The notes beneath the pieces were generated by a model, which saw only the letters and a program-made list of their open reading frames with translations, ran no database searches and was not told the origin of the DNA. Made by a program: the position numbers and the translations under genes. Shown one piece after another: positions 25,372-34,469 of a DNA stretch of 64,000 bases. Origin of the DNA: Bacillota bacterium (GTDB lineage Bacteria; Bacillota; UBA4882; UBA8346); the NCBI GenBank assembly GCA_029776205.1, contig JAKOTQ010000023.1, positions 31,974-95,973 on the forward strand, read 5' to 3'. Each line of letters begins with the position of its first letter. Position 1 is the stretch's first letter.

Positions 25372-26865
25372 TTGAGATTATCGGAACTCATCGACGCTGT
25401 TGCAACATTACAGGTCATCGGCAGCACGGAACGGGAGATAACGGGATTGAGCCAAGACTCCCGCAAAGTCCGGGCCGGTGATTTATTTTTTTGCATCCGG
25501 GGAGTCCAGGCGGATGGCCACCGTTATTTGAAGGATGCTGTGGCAGCCGGTTGCGTGGCGGCTGTAGTTGAGTACATTCCCGATGATGTACCGGAGGGCA
25601 TTACGTTGATTCAGGTTCAGAATGTATCCAGTGCCCTCAAAGCCATTGCCGGGAAATTTTATGATTACCCCGATGGCAAATTGAAGATTATCGGAGTGAT
25701 TGGAACCAATGGCAAAACAACCTCAACTTTTTTGATGAAAAGTATTTTGGAAGCAGCCGGCCATCGGGTAGGGTTGATTGGCACCATCATCAATCTGGTG
25801 GGAGACGAGGAAATCACGATAAATGACGGTTCAGTACATAATACGACCCCCGGAGCGCTGGAGCTGCAACAGTTGTTTGCCAAGATGGTGGAAGCCGGAG
25901 CAGAGTATGTGGTGATGGAGGTCTCTTCCCATTCGATTCATCAGGGCCGGGTGGACGGAATTCCATTCTGCGGCGGAATATTCACCAATATCACTCAGGA
26001 TCATCTGGATTATCATGGGACTTTTGAAGAATATTTGCGGGTGAAAACCAAGTTTTTTGCAGATTTGCCTTCCACGTCCTGGGCCAGTATCAACGAAGAT
26101 GATGAACATGCCGAATATATCCTTTCCCGAACTGCTGCAAAAGTTCTGACATATGGGATTCGACGGGATACCGATGTAAAGGCGGAGAATATTCGATTAA
26201 CGCCCCAGGGGGCCATGTATCAGGCTAAAACTCCCCAGGGCATGATGGAGTTAAATCTCCATCTCACCGGCTATTTCAATGTCTATAACAGTTTAGGCGT
26301 TTTGACGGCAGCTTTGTCTCTGGGAATTCCTTTAGATATTATCAAAGTTGGTTTGGAAAGGGTCACCGGCGTTCCGGGCCGGTTCCAACAGGTCACGGTA
26401 CCCGGAGCGGATTTCAGTGTGATTGTGGATTATGCTCATACGCCGGATGGCTTGGAGAACATCTTACAGACCGGGCGAGGTCTCAATCCGCGGCGGTTAA
26501 TTGTGGTATTTGGCTGCGGTGGCGATCGGGACCGGACCAAACGGCCGATTATGGGGAAAATTGCGGCGAAACTAGCAGATTATACGATTGTCACTTCGGA
26601 TAATCCCCGAAATGAAGCACCGAATCGAATTATGGAAGATATTGAGGCTGGGATAAAAGAGGTTCAACCGCCTGTTCCGTATACCATGATCGTCGATCGG
26701 GAAGAGGCCATCCGAAAGGCTATCGATATGGCCGAAGCCGGAGATCTGATTCTGATTGCCGGGAAAGGCCATGAAAATTATCAGATCTTTGAAGGAAACC
26801 GAATTATTCATTTTGATGACCGGGAGATCGCCAAAGCAGCTCTGGAGGAACGTTTCCATGGATAA
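25372..26865 (+). CDS. murE: UDP-N-acetylmuramoyl-tripeptide synthetase MurE (meso-diaminopimelate type)
   Basis: 497 aa Mur ligase. ATP loop GTNGKTTST (near 113), carbamylated-lysine region, and the DNPR motif (TSDNPRNEAP) near 405, which selects meso-diaminopimelate rather than lysine. It adds the third residue to UDP-MurNAc-L-Ala-D-Glu. I chose TTG 25372, with AGGTGG seven bases upstream; the ATG at 25339 has no ribosome site. It overlaps murF by 8 bases. Confidence 0.94.
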   Translation: MRLSELIDAVATLQVIGSTEREITGLSQDSRKVRAGDLFFCIRGVQADGHRYLKDAVAAGCVAAVVEYIPDDVPEGITLIQVQNVSSALKAIAGKFYDYPDGKLKIIGVIGTNGKTTSTFLMKSILEAAGHRVGLIGTIINLVGDEEITINDGSVHNTTPGALELQQLFAKMVEAGAEYVVMEVSSHSIHQGRVDGIPFCGGIFTNITQDHLDYHGTFEEYLRVKTKFFADLPSTSWASINEDDEHAEYILSRTAAKVLTYGIRRDTDVKAENIRLTPQGAMYQAKTPQGMMELNLHLTGYFNVYNSLGVLTAALSLGIPLDIIKVGLERVTGVPGRFQQVTVPGADFSVIVDYAHTPDGLENILQTGRGLNPRRLIVVFGCGGDRDRTKRPIMGKIAAKLADYTIVTSDNPRNEAPNRIMEDIEAGIKEVQPPVPYTMIVDREEAIRKAIDMAEAGDLILIAGKGHENYQIFEGNRIIHFDDREIAKAALEERFHG

Positions 26866-28240
26866 AATCTCTTTAACTAATCTTGTCGCTGCGATTGGCG
26901 GTCAGGTGATTGCTGGTACCGCTGAACTTAGCATCGATGCCGTTACCATTGACTCCCGGCAGGTACCTTCCGGGGCCTTGTTTGTGGCGATCAAAGGGGA
27001 ACGCTACGACGGCCATGATTTCATCGGGGATGCAGTCAGGAAAGGGGCTGCTGCCGTTGTCGTCCATGAGGAAAGGCCTATCGAAGCTGGCCAGGTTACA
27101 GTCATCCTTGTGGAGGATACCTTAACGGCGTTGGGGGATATTGCAGCCTATTATCGAAGCCGGTTTAAGATTCCGGTTATCGGTATTACCGGAAGCAATG
27201 GTAAGACAACCATTAAGGATTTATTGGCTTCCGTTTTGGAACAGCAATTTGCCATTGTGAAAACGGAAGGAAATTATAACAATGAGATTGGATTGCCGTT
27301 AACCTTATTCAAATTATCGCGGGATACCCAAGCGGCTGTTGTCGAAATGGGCATGCGGGGCTTAGGCCAAATTCGGCGGTTAGCCCAGATTGCCCGGCCA
27401 ACGATAGGGATCGTATCCAATGTGGGGCTGACCCATTTAGAGCTGTTGGGTTCCCAGGAGAATATTGCAAAAGCCAAGGGCGAATTGATTGAATCTTTGC
27501 CAGCCGACGGCTTGGCGGTGTTAAACGGAGATGATCCTTTCGTCCGGATGATGTATCCAAAAACAGCGGCCCGTACGATTTTTTACGGGATTGACGCAGC
27601 GGAGTTGGACCTCCGGGCGGTCGATATTCAAATGACTGATCGGGGATCCCGGTTTCGGGTTCAGGCCAAAGATCTAAGCTTTGAGGTGACATTGCCCGTC
27701 CCGGGACGGCATAACATTCTCAATGCGTTGGCGGCCATGGCGGCAGCTTTGGAGATAGGCGTTACGGTTGAAGGGATCCAAAAGGGGTTGGCCCAGCCGC
27801 AACTGACCGGGAAACGTTTGAGAATATATGAAACCCGAGGATACTGGATTATCGATGATACTTACAATGCCAGCCCTTCATCGGTAACGGCCGCTTTGGA
27901 TGTATTGGCCGATATGGCCATGGGGCAGCGGAAAATCGCTGTCTTAGCCGATATGCTCGAATTAGGGCCTGATTCCCGGCAAATCCATCGCGGACTCGGT
28001 GAATACGCCCGGAAAAAGGGCATCGATCACTTATACGCCTATGGGGACCTGGGCCGGGAATATGTTGAAGGTTTCGGAGAACGGGAGGGCCGGTCCGGTT
28101 TTTTTAACACCAAGGCCGAGTTAATTACTATGTTGCAAAAGAGGATTCAGCCGGGGGATGTCGTGTTGGTGAAAGGCTCCCGGGGCATGAAGATGGAAGA
28201 AGTTGTTGCTGCGCTGTCAGAGGAGGAGGCCAACGAGTGA
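26858..28240 (+). CDS. murF: UDP-MurNAc-tripeptide-D-alanyl-D-alanine ligase MurF
   Basis: 460 aa Mur ligase: DSRQVPSGALFVAIKGERYDGH at the N-terminus, ATP loop GITGSNGKTTIKDL, then EGNYNNEIGLPLT and DDTYNASPSS, the standard MurF motifs. It adds D-Ala-D-Ala. GGAGG lies 8 bases before ATG 26858, inside the end of murE; its stop overlaps the mraY start. Confidence 0.95.
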   Translation: MDKISLTNLVAAIGGQVIAGTAELSIDAVTIDSRQVPSGALFVAIKGERYDGHDFIGDAVRKGAAAVVVHEERPIEAGQVTVILVEDTLTALGDIAAYYRSRFKIPVIGITGSNGKTTIKDLLASVLEQQFAIVKTEGNYNNEIGLPLTLFKLSRDTQAAVVEMGMRGLGQIRRLAQIARPTIGIVSNVGLTHLELLGSQENIAKAKGELIESLPADGLAVLNGDDPFVRMMYPKTAARTIFYGIDAAELDLRAVDIQMTDRGSRFRVQAKDLSFEVTLPVPGRHNILNALAAMAAALEIGVTVEGIQKGLAQPQLTGKRLRIYETRGYWIIDDTYNASPSSVTAALDVLADMAMGQRKIAVLADMLELGPDSRQIHRGLGEYARKKGIDHLYAYGDLGREYVEGFGEREGRSGFFNTKAELITMLQKRIQPGDVVLVKGSRGMKMEEVVAALSEEEANE

Positions 28241-29223
28241 TGGCAAATTACGTCGTACTTATATTCACCGCTTTAACTTCGTTCATTATTTCGCTCATTT
28301 TCGGACCGCCGATCATTCGCATTTTACACCAACTGAAGTTCGGGCAAAGCATTCGGGATGATGGCCCCAAATCTCATCAAAAAAAGGCCGGGACTCCGAC
28401 CATGGGAGGCATTTTAATATTTATCGCCATGGTATCCGGATTGTTGGTGGCCCGTCCTTTTACCCAGGAAGTATTTTGGTTGCTCTTTGTGACCCTTGGA
28501 TTTGGATTGGTCGGCTTTATCGATGATATGATCATTATTCTCACTAAAAAATCCTTGGGTTTAAAAGCACGTCAGAAGTTATTGGCTCAAATTGCGATTG
28601 CGGCCATCGCCTCAATTTTCATGTTGCAGGATTCACAGGTGATGACCCAATGGGTGCCTTTTTCCAAACTCAAATTATTTTTCCCGAGTTTTAACTGGGG
28701 TAATCCGTTGTTTGTGATTTATGCCACGTTTATCATGGTGGCTGCTTCCAATGCGGTCAATCTGACCGACGGTTTAGACGGTTTGTCTGCCGGGACGACG
28801 GCCATCAGCCTTTTGGCCTTTGCAGTTTTGGCCTTTTTGCAAGGGTTTCATGAGATGGCGATTTTTGCTGTATCCCTGGCTGGTGCATGTGCCGGGTTTA
28901 TCTGGTTTAACGGGCCGCCGGCCCAGGTTTTTATGGGAGATACCGGTTCATTGGCATTGGGCGCGGCGTTGGGCGCTTTAGCATTGTTTACACGGACTAG
29001 CTTGTTTTTGCCGATTATCGGCGGAGTTTTTGTGGCCGAAACCTTGTCAGTGATTATTCAGGTGGTTTCGTATAAAACCACCGGTAAACGGGTCTTCCGG
29101 ATGAGTCCCCTGCATCATCACTTTGAACTCGGAGGAATGTTGGAACCTCAGATCATGTTGAGGTTTTGGATGGTTGGAGCGGTTCTCGGAATTTTGGGAA
29201 TTTTAAGTTTTGTCATCAAGTAA
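28240..29223 (+). CDS. mraY: Phospho-N-acetylmuramoyl-pentapeptide-transferase MraY
   Basis: 327-residue polytopic membrane enzyme forming lipid I from UDP-MurNAc-pentapeptide and undecaprenyl phosphate. Motifs GTPTMGG, FIDDMI (catalytic aspartates), NAVNLTDGLDGLSAG and MSPLHHHFELGG are present. The ATG shares bases with the murF stop; a GTG at 28237 is an alternative start. murD, normally next, is absent. Confidence 0.95.
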   Translation: MANYVVLIFTALTSFIISLIFGPPIIRILHQLKFGQSIRDDGPKSHQKKAGTPTMGGILIFIAMVSGLLVARPFTQEVFWLLFVTLGFGLVGFIDDMIIILTKKSLGLKARQKLLAQIAIAAIASIFMLQDSQVMTQWVPFSKLKLFFPSFNWGNPLFVIYATFIMVAASNAVNLTDGLDGLSAGTTAISLLAFAVLAFLQGFHEMAIFAVSLAGACAGFIWFNGPPAQVFMGDTGSLALGAALGALALFTRTSLFLPIIGGVFVAETLSVIIQVVSYKTTGKRVFRMSPLHHHFELGGMLEPQIMLRFWMVGAVLGILGILSFVIK

Positions 29224-29281
29224 AAATCAGTTTGCTCATATTATTTGATGGATATTTTGGACAGGTGGAGGTTAAGGGTTA

Positions 29282-30373
29282 ATGAAGCGAAATCCTCCGG
29301 ACTTATTTTTATTGCTGGTGACCTTGACGTTATTGACCTTGGGATTGATTATCGTCTTCAGTGCCAGTGCGCCGGAATCCTTGCGCATTACCAAAGGGGC
29401 CAATGTTTTCCACTATGGCCTGCGCCAATTGTTCTTTGCAGCCATTGGCGTCGTTTTTATGTTCATTGCCGCTAAATTCCCTTACAACAATTGGAGACGT
29501 TTGAGTCCGTTGATCCTCCTGACGTCCGTTGCTTTTTTGATTATTGTTTTATTCGTGTCAGAAGATATTAAAGGCTCCCATCGCTGGATTAATCTCGGCT
29601 TTTTCAATTTTCAGCCTTCGGAATATGCTAAACTGGCGATCATTTTAATTTTAGCCCATTATATTACCGAGATTAAAAAAGGTATCACTACGCTCATGGT
29701 GGGCGTGATCATTCCCTTTATTTTTGTCGGGTTTATTTGCCTGTTGATCCTGTTGGAACCGGATTTGGGTACGGCGATGGTGATCTTTGCAACGTTTATG
29801 ATCCTGATCTTTGCAGGCGGTGCCAGGCTAAGCCATTTGGCCTTTTTGACTTTATTTGGAGTGACTGCCGCCATGGTGTTGGTCATCATCGAACCCTATC
29901 GGTTTAAACGGCTGATCGCTTTTCTGGATCCCTGGAAAGACCCTCGCGGAGACGGTTGGCAAATCATTCAGTCATTATATGCTTTGGGATCCGGAGGCCC
30001 GTTGGGTATGGGTTTGGGGATGAGCCGCCAAAAGTTTAATTATTTACCGGAGGCTCATACGGACTATATTTTTTCCATTTTAGGCGAAGAGTTGGGCCTG
30101 TTGGGGACGGTTACCGTCATCATGCTCTTTTTCCTATTGGCCTGGCGGGGATATAAAATCGCCATTTCCGCAAAGGATACTTACGGTAAACTTTTAGCGA
30201 CCGGGTTAACGTCATACCTGATATTTCAAGCCCTACTTAATATCGGCGTAGTGACCTCTTCGATTCCAGTCACTGGAATTACCCTTCCTTTTTTAAGTTA
30301 CGGCGGATCGTCATTGATGGTTAGTTTATTGAGTGTGGGAATCCTTTTGAATATTTCGAAGAGTTGTGAGTAA
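29282..30373 (+). CDS. ftsW: SEDS peptidoglycan glycosyltransferase FtsW/SpoVE
   Basis: 363 aa, ten-helix SEDS protein polymerising lipid II. Signature stretches FQPSEYAKL, LLEPDLGTA, GDGWQIIQSLYALGSGGPLGMGLG and ITLPFLSYGGSS are intact. GGAGG precedes ATG 29282. It should pair with the class B penicillin-binding protein encoded six genes earlier in the same operon. Position directly after mraY means murD has been lost or moved. FtsW versus SpoVE cannot be separated. Confidence 0.93.
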   Translation: MKRNPPDLFLLLVTLTLLTLGLIIVFSASAPESLRITKGANVFHYGLRQLFFAAIGVVFMFIAAKFPYNNWRRLSPLILLTSVAFLIIVLFVSEDIKGSHRWINLGFFNFQPSEYAKLAIILILAHYITEIKKGITTLMVGVIIPFIFVGFICLLILLEPDLGTAMVIFATFMILIFAGGARLSHLAFLTLFGVTAAMVLVIIEPYRFKRLIAFLDPWKDPRGDGWQIIQSLYALGSGGPLGMGLGMSRQKFNYLPEAHTDYIFSILGEELGLLGTVTVIMLFFLLAWRGYKIAISAKDTYGKLLATGLTSYLIFQALLNIGVVTSSIPVTGITLPFLSYGGSSLMVSLLSVGILLNISKSCE

Positions 30374-30397
30374 AACGAATGGTTATGAGGATGTGGT

Positions 30398-30535
30398 GAT
30401 AGGAGACAGCAGACAGGAGTGAGGAGGACAGTAGTTTCGAGTTTGAATGGCAGAAGATACTGAGTACTAGGCTTGAAACCCAATATTACAGGAACTTTCT
30501 CCTGTCTTCTGACTCCTGACTACTATCTCCTTGGT
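30398..30535. repeat. Long intergenic inverted repeat (GGAGACAG family)
   Basis: The left arm around 30400-30420 (AGGAGACAGCAGACAGGAG) is complementary in parts to the right arm at about 30499-30530 (TCTCCTGTCTTCTGACTCC, then CTGACTACTATCTCC). It lies between ftsW and murA. The right arm shares TCCTGTCT-CTGACTCCTGACT blocks with the repeat at 35.8 kb. No coding potential. Confidence 0.7.
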
Positions 30536-30626
30536 TACTGGACAAGCTGATCTGGGATTTTGTCACACCCGGGAGTGGCAATGCATATGATGGCTATTGT
30601 TCGACTCATTTATAGGGGGCTTTACC

Positions 30627-31925
30627 ATGATTGATACTGAAGCAGTTCAAACCTTGACCAAAAAAGAGAATAAGTTAGAAATTATCGGTAGAAAACCATT
30701 GAACGGCGTGGTAAAAATCAGTGGGGCGAAAAATGCTGTTTTGAAGTTAATGGCGGCTGCTTTATTATCAAACAATCAATGCCTGATCCGCAATGTTCCC
30801 CGGATTCGCGATGTGGAAACGATGATCGGCGTCCTTAACGGTTTGGGCGCCGAAACCGTCTGGGAAGATGAATCCACCATTCGGATTCAAGTGAAAGACG
30901 GGTTAAGTTATGCAGCACCCGATCAATATGTGCGGGAGATGCGAGCTTCGGTGCAGGTCATGGGGCCGTTGTTGGCCAGGCTGGGTAAGGTGAAACTGTT
31001 TCAACCAGGAGGCTGTATTATCGGACAGCGTCCCATTGACTTGCATTTGAAGGGATTTCAAGCAATGGGAGCGGAAGTTATCGAAGAACACGGATATGTC
31101 TATGTGCAAGCCGATAAGCTAAAAGGTGCTGAGATACATTTGGATTTCCCAAGTGTAGGCGCTACGGAAAATATTATGTCTGCTGCGATCTTGGCAGAAG
31201 GAACGACGGTGATTCGTAATGCAGCCAAAGAACCGGAAATTATCGAGGAACAAAATTTTTACAATCGGCTGGGCGCAAAAATTCGGGGAGCGGGAACGGA
31301 CACCATCCGGATCGAAGGTGTGGAACGGCTGAACAACCGGATGACGGATTATACGGTGATTCCCGACCGGATCGAAGCAGGTACGTTCATGATTGCCGCA
31401 GCAATTACCGGTGGAGATGTGGTTTTAGAGGATGTTATTCCTGAACATGTAGATGCTTTAGCATCCAAATTGCGGGAGATCGGGGTGAAGATCGAAACCA
31501 ACGGGGAGAAACTCCGTGTCATTTCCGATGGGCGGCTGAAGGCTGCTGATGTTACGGTGTTACCGTATCCGGGTTTTCCGACGGATCTGCAACCGCAGAT
31601 CACTGCTCTTTTGTCAGTAGCCAACGGAACCAGCGTTATAACGGAAAACGTCTTTGGCAGCCGTTTCCGGTATGTGGATGAACTGATCCGCATGGGAGCG
31701 GCGATCCGGGTAGAGAGCCGGAGCGCCATTGTCAAAGGCGTTAAGCGATTGAGCGGAGCTTCCGTATATGCCCCGGATCTTCGGGCTGGAGCGGCACTGG
31801 TGATTGCCGGGTTGGCAGCTGACGGATTAACGACCATTGAAGGCCTGCAATATTTGGATCGCGGGTATGTGGCGCTGGAGAAAAAACTGGCTGCATTAGG
31901 CGCTGATATTCAGCGGGTGGAATAA
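30627..31925 (+). CDS. murA: UDP-N-acetylglucosamine 1-carboxyvinyltransferase MurA
   Basis: 432-residue EPSP-synthase-fold enzyme committing UDP-GlcNAc to peptidoglycan with phosphoenolpyruvate. ISGAKNAVL near the N-terminus, the catalytic Cys loop QPGGCIIGQRPIDLHLKG, and PDRIEAGTFM are present; Cys means fosfomycin sensitivity is expected. ATG 30627 follows GGGGG by about 9 bases. It is separated from ftsW by the repeat and may have its own promoter. Confidence 0.95.
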   Translation: MIDTEAVQTLTKKENKLEIIGRKPLNGVVKISGAKNAVLKLMAAALLSNNQCLIRNVPRIRDVETMIGVLNGLGAETVWEDESTIRIQVKDGLSYAAPDQYVREMRASVQVMGPLLARLGKVKLFQPGGCIIGQRPIDLHLKGFQAMGAEVIEEHGYVYVQADKLKGAEIHLDFPSVGATENIMSAAILAEGTTVIRNAAKEPEIIEEQNFYNRLGAKIRGAGTDTIRIEGVERLNNRMTDYTVIPDRIEAGTFMIAAAITGGDVVLEDVIPEHVDALASKLREIGVKIETNGEKLRVISDGRLKAADVTVLPYPGFPTDLQPQITALLSVANGTSVITENVFGSRFRYVDELIRMGAAIRVESRSAIVKGVKRLSGASVYAPDLRAGAALVIAGLAADGLTTIEGLQYLDRGYVALEKKLAALGADIQRVE

Positions 31926-31970
31926 GAAGCATAATTGGTATAACTGGTACATAGGTACATCGATACGGAT

Positions 31971-31999
31971 AAAAGACCTGAATGAGGGTCTTTTTGTTT
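31971..31999 (+). terminator. Rho-independent terminator after murA
   Basis: AAAAGACC (31971-31978) and GGTCTTTT (31988-31995) with a short loop and trailing T-rich tail. It marks the end of the dcw cluster. Confidence 0.85.
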
Positions 32000-32660
32000 T
32001 GGAGAGTACTGTACAGCTTTGGATTTAGTCTAATCCTCGGCTGTGCTTTGTTTGTCGACAGGAAGTGCTGTAATTTATATCCTTTGCTTTTATAGCTCCT
32101 TTTACAGTTTACCCGTGAAAGTGTTACTGAACGCTCACTGCCGCTTTTTTACCGCCAAAAAAGCGGCGCAAAAGGGGGCTTTGATATGATTGATCCTTTC
32201 TTTACCTATTCTCGAGATTTATTTTTGGATATATGTTTAGGCTATTTATTTTGGCCCACAGATTCCGGCGGCGGGTGACTTTTTGATCGCGCAAAAAGTC
32301 ACCAAAAACGCGCTGGAACCATATGGTTCCAGACCTCCTTTAATCATCCAAGGTTTCTTATGGGTTTTCGCCATCCCTGGCTTTATGATTGTCAATTAAG
32401 CTAGGGCTTCCGACGGCGACCGCAGTTTTTCTTCCTTGAAAAGATGCGTCGCAAGGCTCCTTCCCTGGAGTCTTTGCTAAGCGATACTGTTCAAATAATC
32501 ATTAAAGCGAACCTTAGATCATATAGGCGTAATAGTTCGTTATACGTATGATATCGGGATTTGGTCACGAAATTTGCAAAAAAAATATTGGAACACATTG
32601 GAAGAATGGGAAAGGATAATACCGGAGTAGTTTGACCGGAAGATAGACATTGACAGCTTT
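32000..32660. repeat. Gene-poor stretch with three strong hairpins/palindromes
   Basis: Three exact inverted repeats: GCCGCTTTTTT/AAAAAAGCGGC at 32140-32167, GTGACTTTTT/AAAAAGTCAC at 32275-32302 and a perfect 20-base palindrome at 32313-32332. A 30-codon frame with a GGGGG site starts at ATG 32186 or so (MIDPFFTYSRDLF) and ends TDSGGG, but it runs straight into the second hairpin and is probably not functional. The segment resembles a degenerate repetitive element rather than a gene. Confidence 0.55.
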
Positions 32661-33038
32661 TTGTGTCAAAGAGATTTTCTCGATCTATATCTTTATCCCC
32701 CTGCTAAATATATTCTTGCAAATGTTTTTATTCGTCGCAATTGGAGGTTTACTATCGAAGATTATGAAGGTTTGAAAGTAATGTATAACATTATAACAAA
32801 CAGAGTGGTTACAATCGATGTTTCTCGAAAAGGGTTACAGAATACCCGCGGAATTTCGATTGGAGACAGTGAGGAAGATGTTATTACTCGATATGGCCAG
32901 ACGAAGAAATGGGACGGGAAGTATCTGTTTTATGAGAAATATGAATCATACTCAGATTATGAATATGCTTTGAAATTTACTATATTAAATAATAAAGTTT
33001 CAAATATTATGTTTTTTTTGCAGGAAATTAATTGTTAG
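32661..33038 (+). CDS. Hypothetical protein, possibly the C-terminal remnant of a larger one
   Basis: The C-terminal 85 residues form a plausible domain: RGISIGDSEEDVITRYGQ followed by KYLFYEKYES and LKFTILNNKVSNIMFF, a pattern seen at the ends of some Firmicute secreted proteins where a short 'GIxxGDSxxDVxxxYG' repeat occurs. The first 35 residues look unrelated, there is no signal peptide and no ribosome site at any start, so I suspect a 5'-truncated gene. The exact start is undetermined. Confidence 0.4.
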   Translation: MCQRDFLDLYLYPPAKYILANVFIRRNWRFTIEDYEGLKVMYNIITNRVVTIDVSRKGLQNTRGISIGDSEEDVITRYGQTKKWDGKYLFYEKYESYSDYEYALKFTILNNKVSNIMFFLQEINC

Positions 33039-33157
33039 GGTGTATGAGTGTTTAGAATTTTATGCTTTCAGCCAATATCAATTGCGTTAAATGAGGTTTA
33101 ACCTTGTAACAGGCAGAGAACGTTTCGGAAAAGCCGGTAAGATTGTCCATCAGAGAA

Positions 33158-33193
33158 AAAAGATAGCCGTCGCATTTGCGGCGGCTGTCTTTT
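33158..33193 (-). terminator. Rho-independent terminator of the araC-type gene
   Basis: AAAAGATAGCCGTCGC (33158-33173) pairs with GCGGCGGCTGTCTTTT (33178-33193) with two G-T pairs; T run on the minus strand directly after the stop of the regulator gene. Confidence 0.8.
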
Positions 33194-33196
33194 GGT

Positions 33197-34051
33197 TTAA
33201 TCCTTTTTCCTCTGCAATTCCTTCCTGTACTGTAGCGGCGAGGTTCCGGTGATCTCCTTGAAGATCCGGCCAAAATGGGATTGGTTCACGAAACCGACGG
33301 CATTGGCGATGGCCTGGACTTTATCGTTGGTCTCCCGTAAAAGGCGTTGGGCTTCTTTGATGCGGATACTGTTCAAATATTCAATAAAAGCGAACCCGGT
33401 CACAGCCTTGAAGAGACGGCTCAGGTAAAAATGGCTGATCTCAAATTGCTCCGCGACGGATACCAAGGTTAAATCTTCAGCGTAATGCGTATTGATAAAT
33501 TTTACGATTTCGGAGACTTTTGCGTGGGTTTGGCTAATATACTGGTGTCCGTTAGAAGCTAAATCCAGGTTTCGGGCAGCATAGATCAGGAGTTGCTGTA
33601 ATAGGGATTGGAGTTGAATTTCATAATCCAATCGTTGGTTTTGGACTTCGTCCAGCATGGTTTCGAAGATCCGTTCAAAGATATGTCTATCTTTTGGAGA
33701 CAGCCGAATCACGTGGCGGTTTTTGAATAGAACTTCGATGCTTTGCAAATTTTCGTGGATTGAATTACTCACAAACCGCTGGTCGAATTCGATTAAATAC
33801 CGTTCATGATGGGGTTTGCCCGTATCCATCGTTTTATGAATCACATAGGGACTGATCAGCACCAGATCGCCTTTTTGTATCAGGTAGGTCCGGTCGTGAA
33901 TGAAATAGAACCGTTCACCGGAGACCAGATAGTAGATTTCATACCGGCTGTGGAAATGGCAGCCCCGCATGTTATAATGGCCGGTACGGGTATCATGGTA
34001 GAATGAAAAAGAATTGGTAGGGTTTGAATAATTGACGTTTGGCAATTCCAT
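33197..34051 (-). CDS. AraC-family transcriptional regulator with cupin sensor domain
   Basis: 284 aa. The N-terminal half is a cupin-like effector domain (HFHSRYEIYYLVSGERFYF, then KGDLVLISPYVIHK), the C-terminal 100 residues hold two helix-turn-helix units (LVSVAEQFEISHFYLSRLFK; AIANAVGFVNQSHFGRIFK) ending in the family GTSPLQYR. Such regulators usually respond to sugars or related compounds. AAGGAG precedes ATG 34051. No target gene adjoins; the neighbour is riboswitch controlled, so the target is unknown. Confidence 0.88.
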   Translation of the reverse strand: MELPNVNYSNPTNSFSFYHDTRTGHYNMRGCHFHSRYEIYYLVSGERFYFIHDRTYLIQKGDLVLISPYVIHKTMDTGKPHHERYLIEFDQRFVSNSIHENLQSIEVLFKNRHVIRLSPKDRHIFERIFETMLDEVQNQRLDYEIQLQSLLQQLLIYAARNLDLASNGHQYISQTHAKVSEIVKFINTHYAEDLTLVSVAEQFEISHFYLSRLFKAVTGFAFIEYLNSIRIKEAQRLLRETNDKVQAIANAVGFVNQSHFGRIFKEITGTSPLQYRKELQRKKD

Positions 34052-34275
34052 GCGGTTTGCTCCTTATCAAATAAAATCAGAAGCTATATTTTTATCATCT
34101 ATTAATGTAACGCTTCAATGGAAGATTTGAAATGATTTTCCCATTTTTGTAATTTCATTTTAACATATTCTACAAATTGGGTTCAAATTCGAATGATGAT
34201 CCCATTATCGATGAACGCACTTTTCGGTTTAAAAATTTGTTCCGAACATTCGCCAAAAAGGGGAAGAATGCTTTA
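34052..34275. other. AT-rich divergent intergenic region
   Basis: Non-coding; would carry the promoter of the araC-type gene on the minus strand. No distinct operator or hairpin recognised. Confidence 0.4.
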
Positions 34276-34304
34276 TTGACAGTAACATCTTTCTCCTTTA
34301 TACT
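34276..34304 (+). promoter_or_regulatory. Sigma-A promoter before the ZTP riboswitch
   Basis: TTGACA (34276-34281), 17-base spacer, TATACT (34299-34304). Confidence 0.88.
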
Positions 34305-34345
34305 ATAATTTGGATTGAAAATTTCTTTTTTATCAATTTATCGAA

Positions 34346-34445
34346 AAAACCATACAACTGGCGGAAGTGGAGTTCACCACAGGGAGTATGGTTTTCATCA
34401 AGCCGACCGCCTGGGTACATTGCATAGGATACCCAGGTTTTTTTT
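34346..34445 (+). ncRNA. ZTP (pfl) riboswitch with terminator
   Basis: P1 helix AAAACCATAC (34346-34355) pairs with GTATGGTTTT (34386-34395). Inside is AACTGGCGGAAGTGGA...CACAGGGA, and after P1 the hallmark CCGACCGCCTGGGTA (from about 34402), as in the ZTP/ZMP riboswitch. The 3' part CCTGGGTA (34410-34417) also pairs with TACCCAGG (34430-34437) to form a terminator with seven Ts. Ligand binding would block the terminator and turn on the downstream AICAR formyltransferase gene when ZMP/ZTP builds up from folate shortage. Confidence 0.9.
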
Positions 34446-34469
34446 ATGAAAAAACGACGGAGGATGATC

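Noticed and set aside
31349..31837. 162-codon minus-strand frame inside murA
   Set aside because: Shadow of a fully conserved murA coding region.
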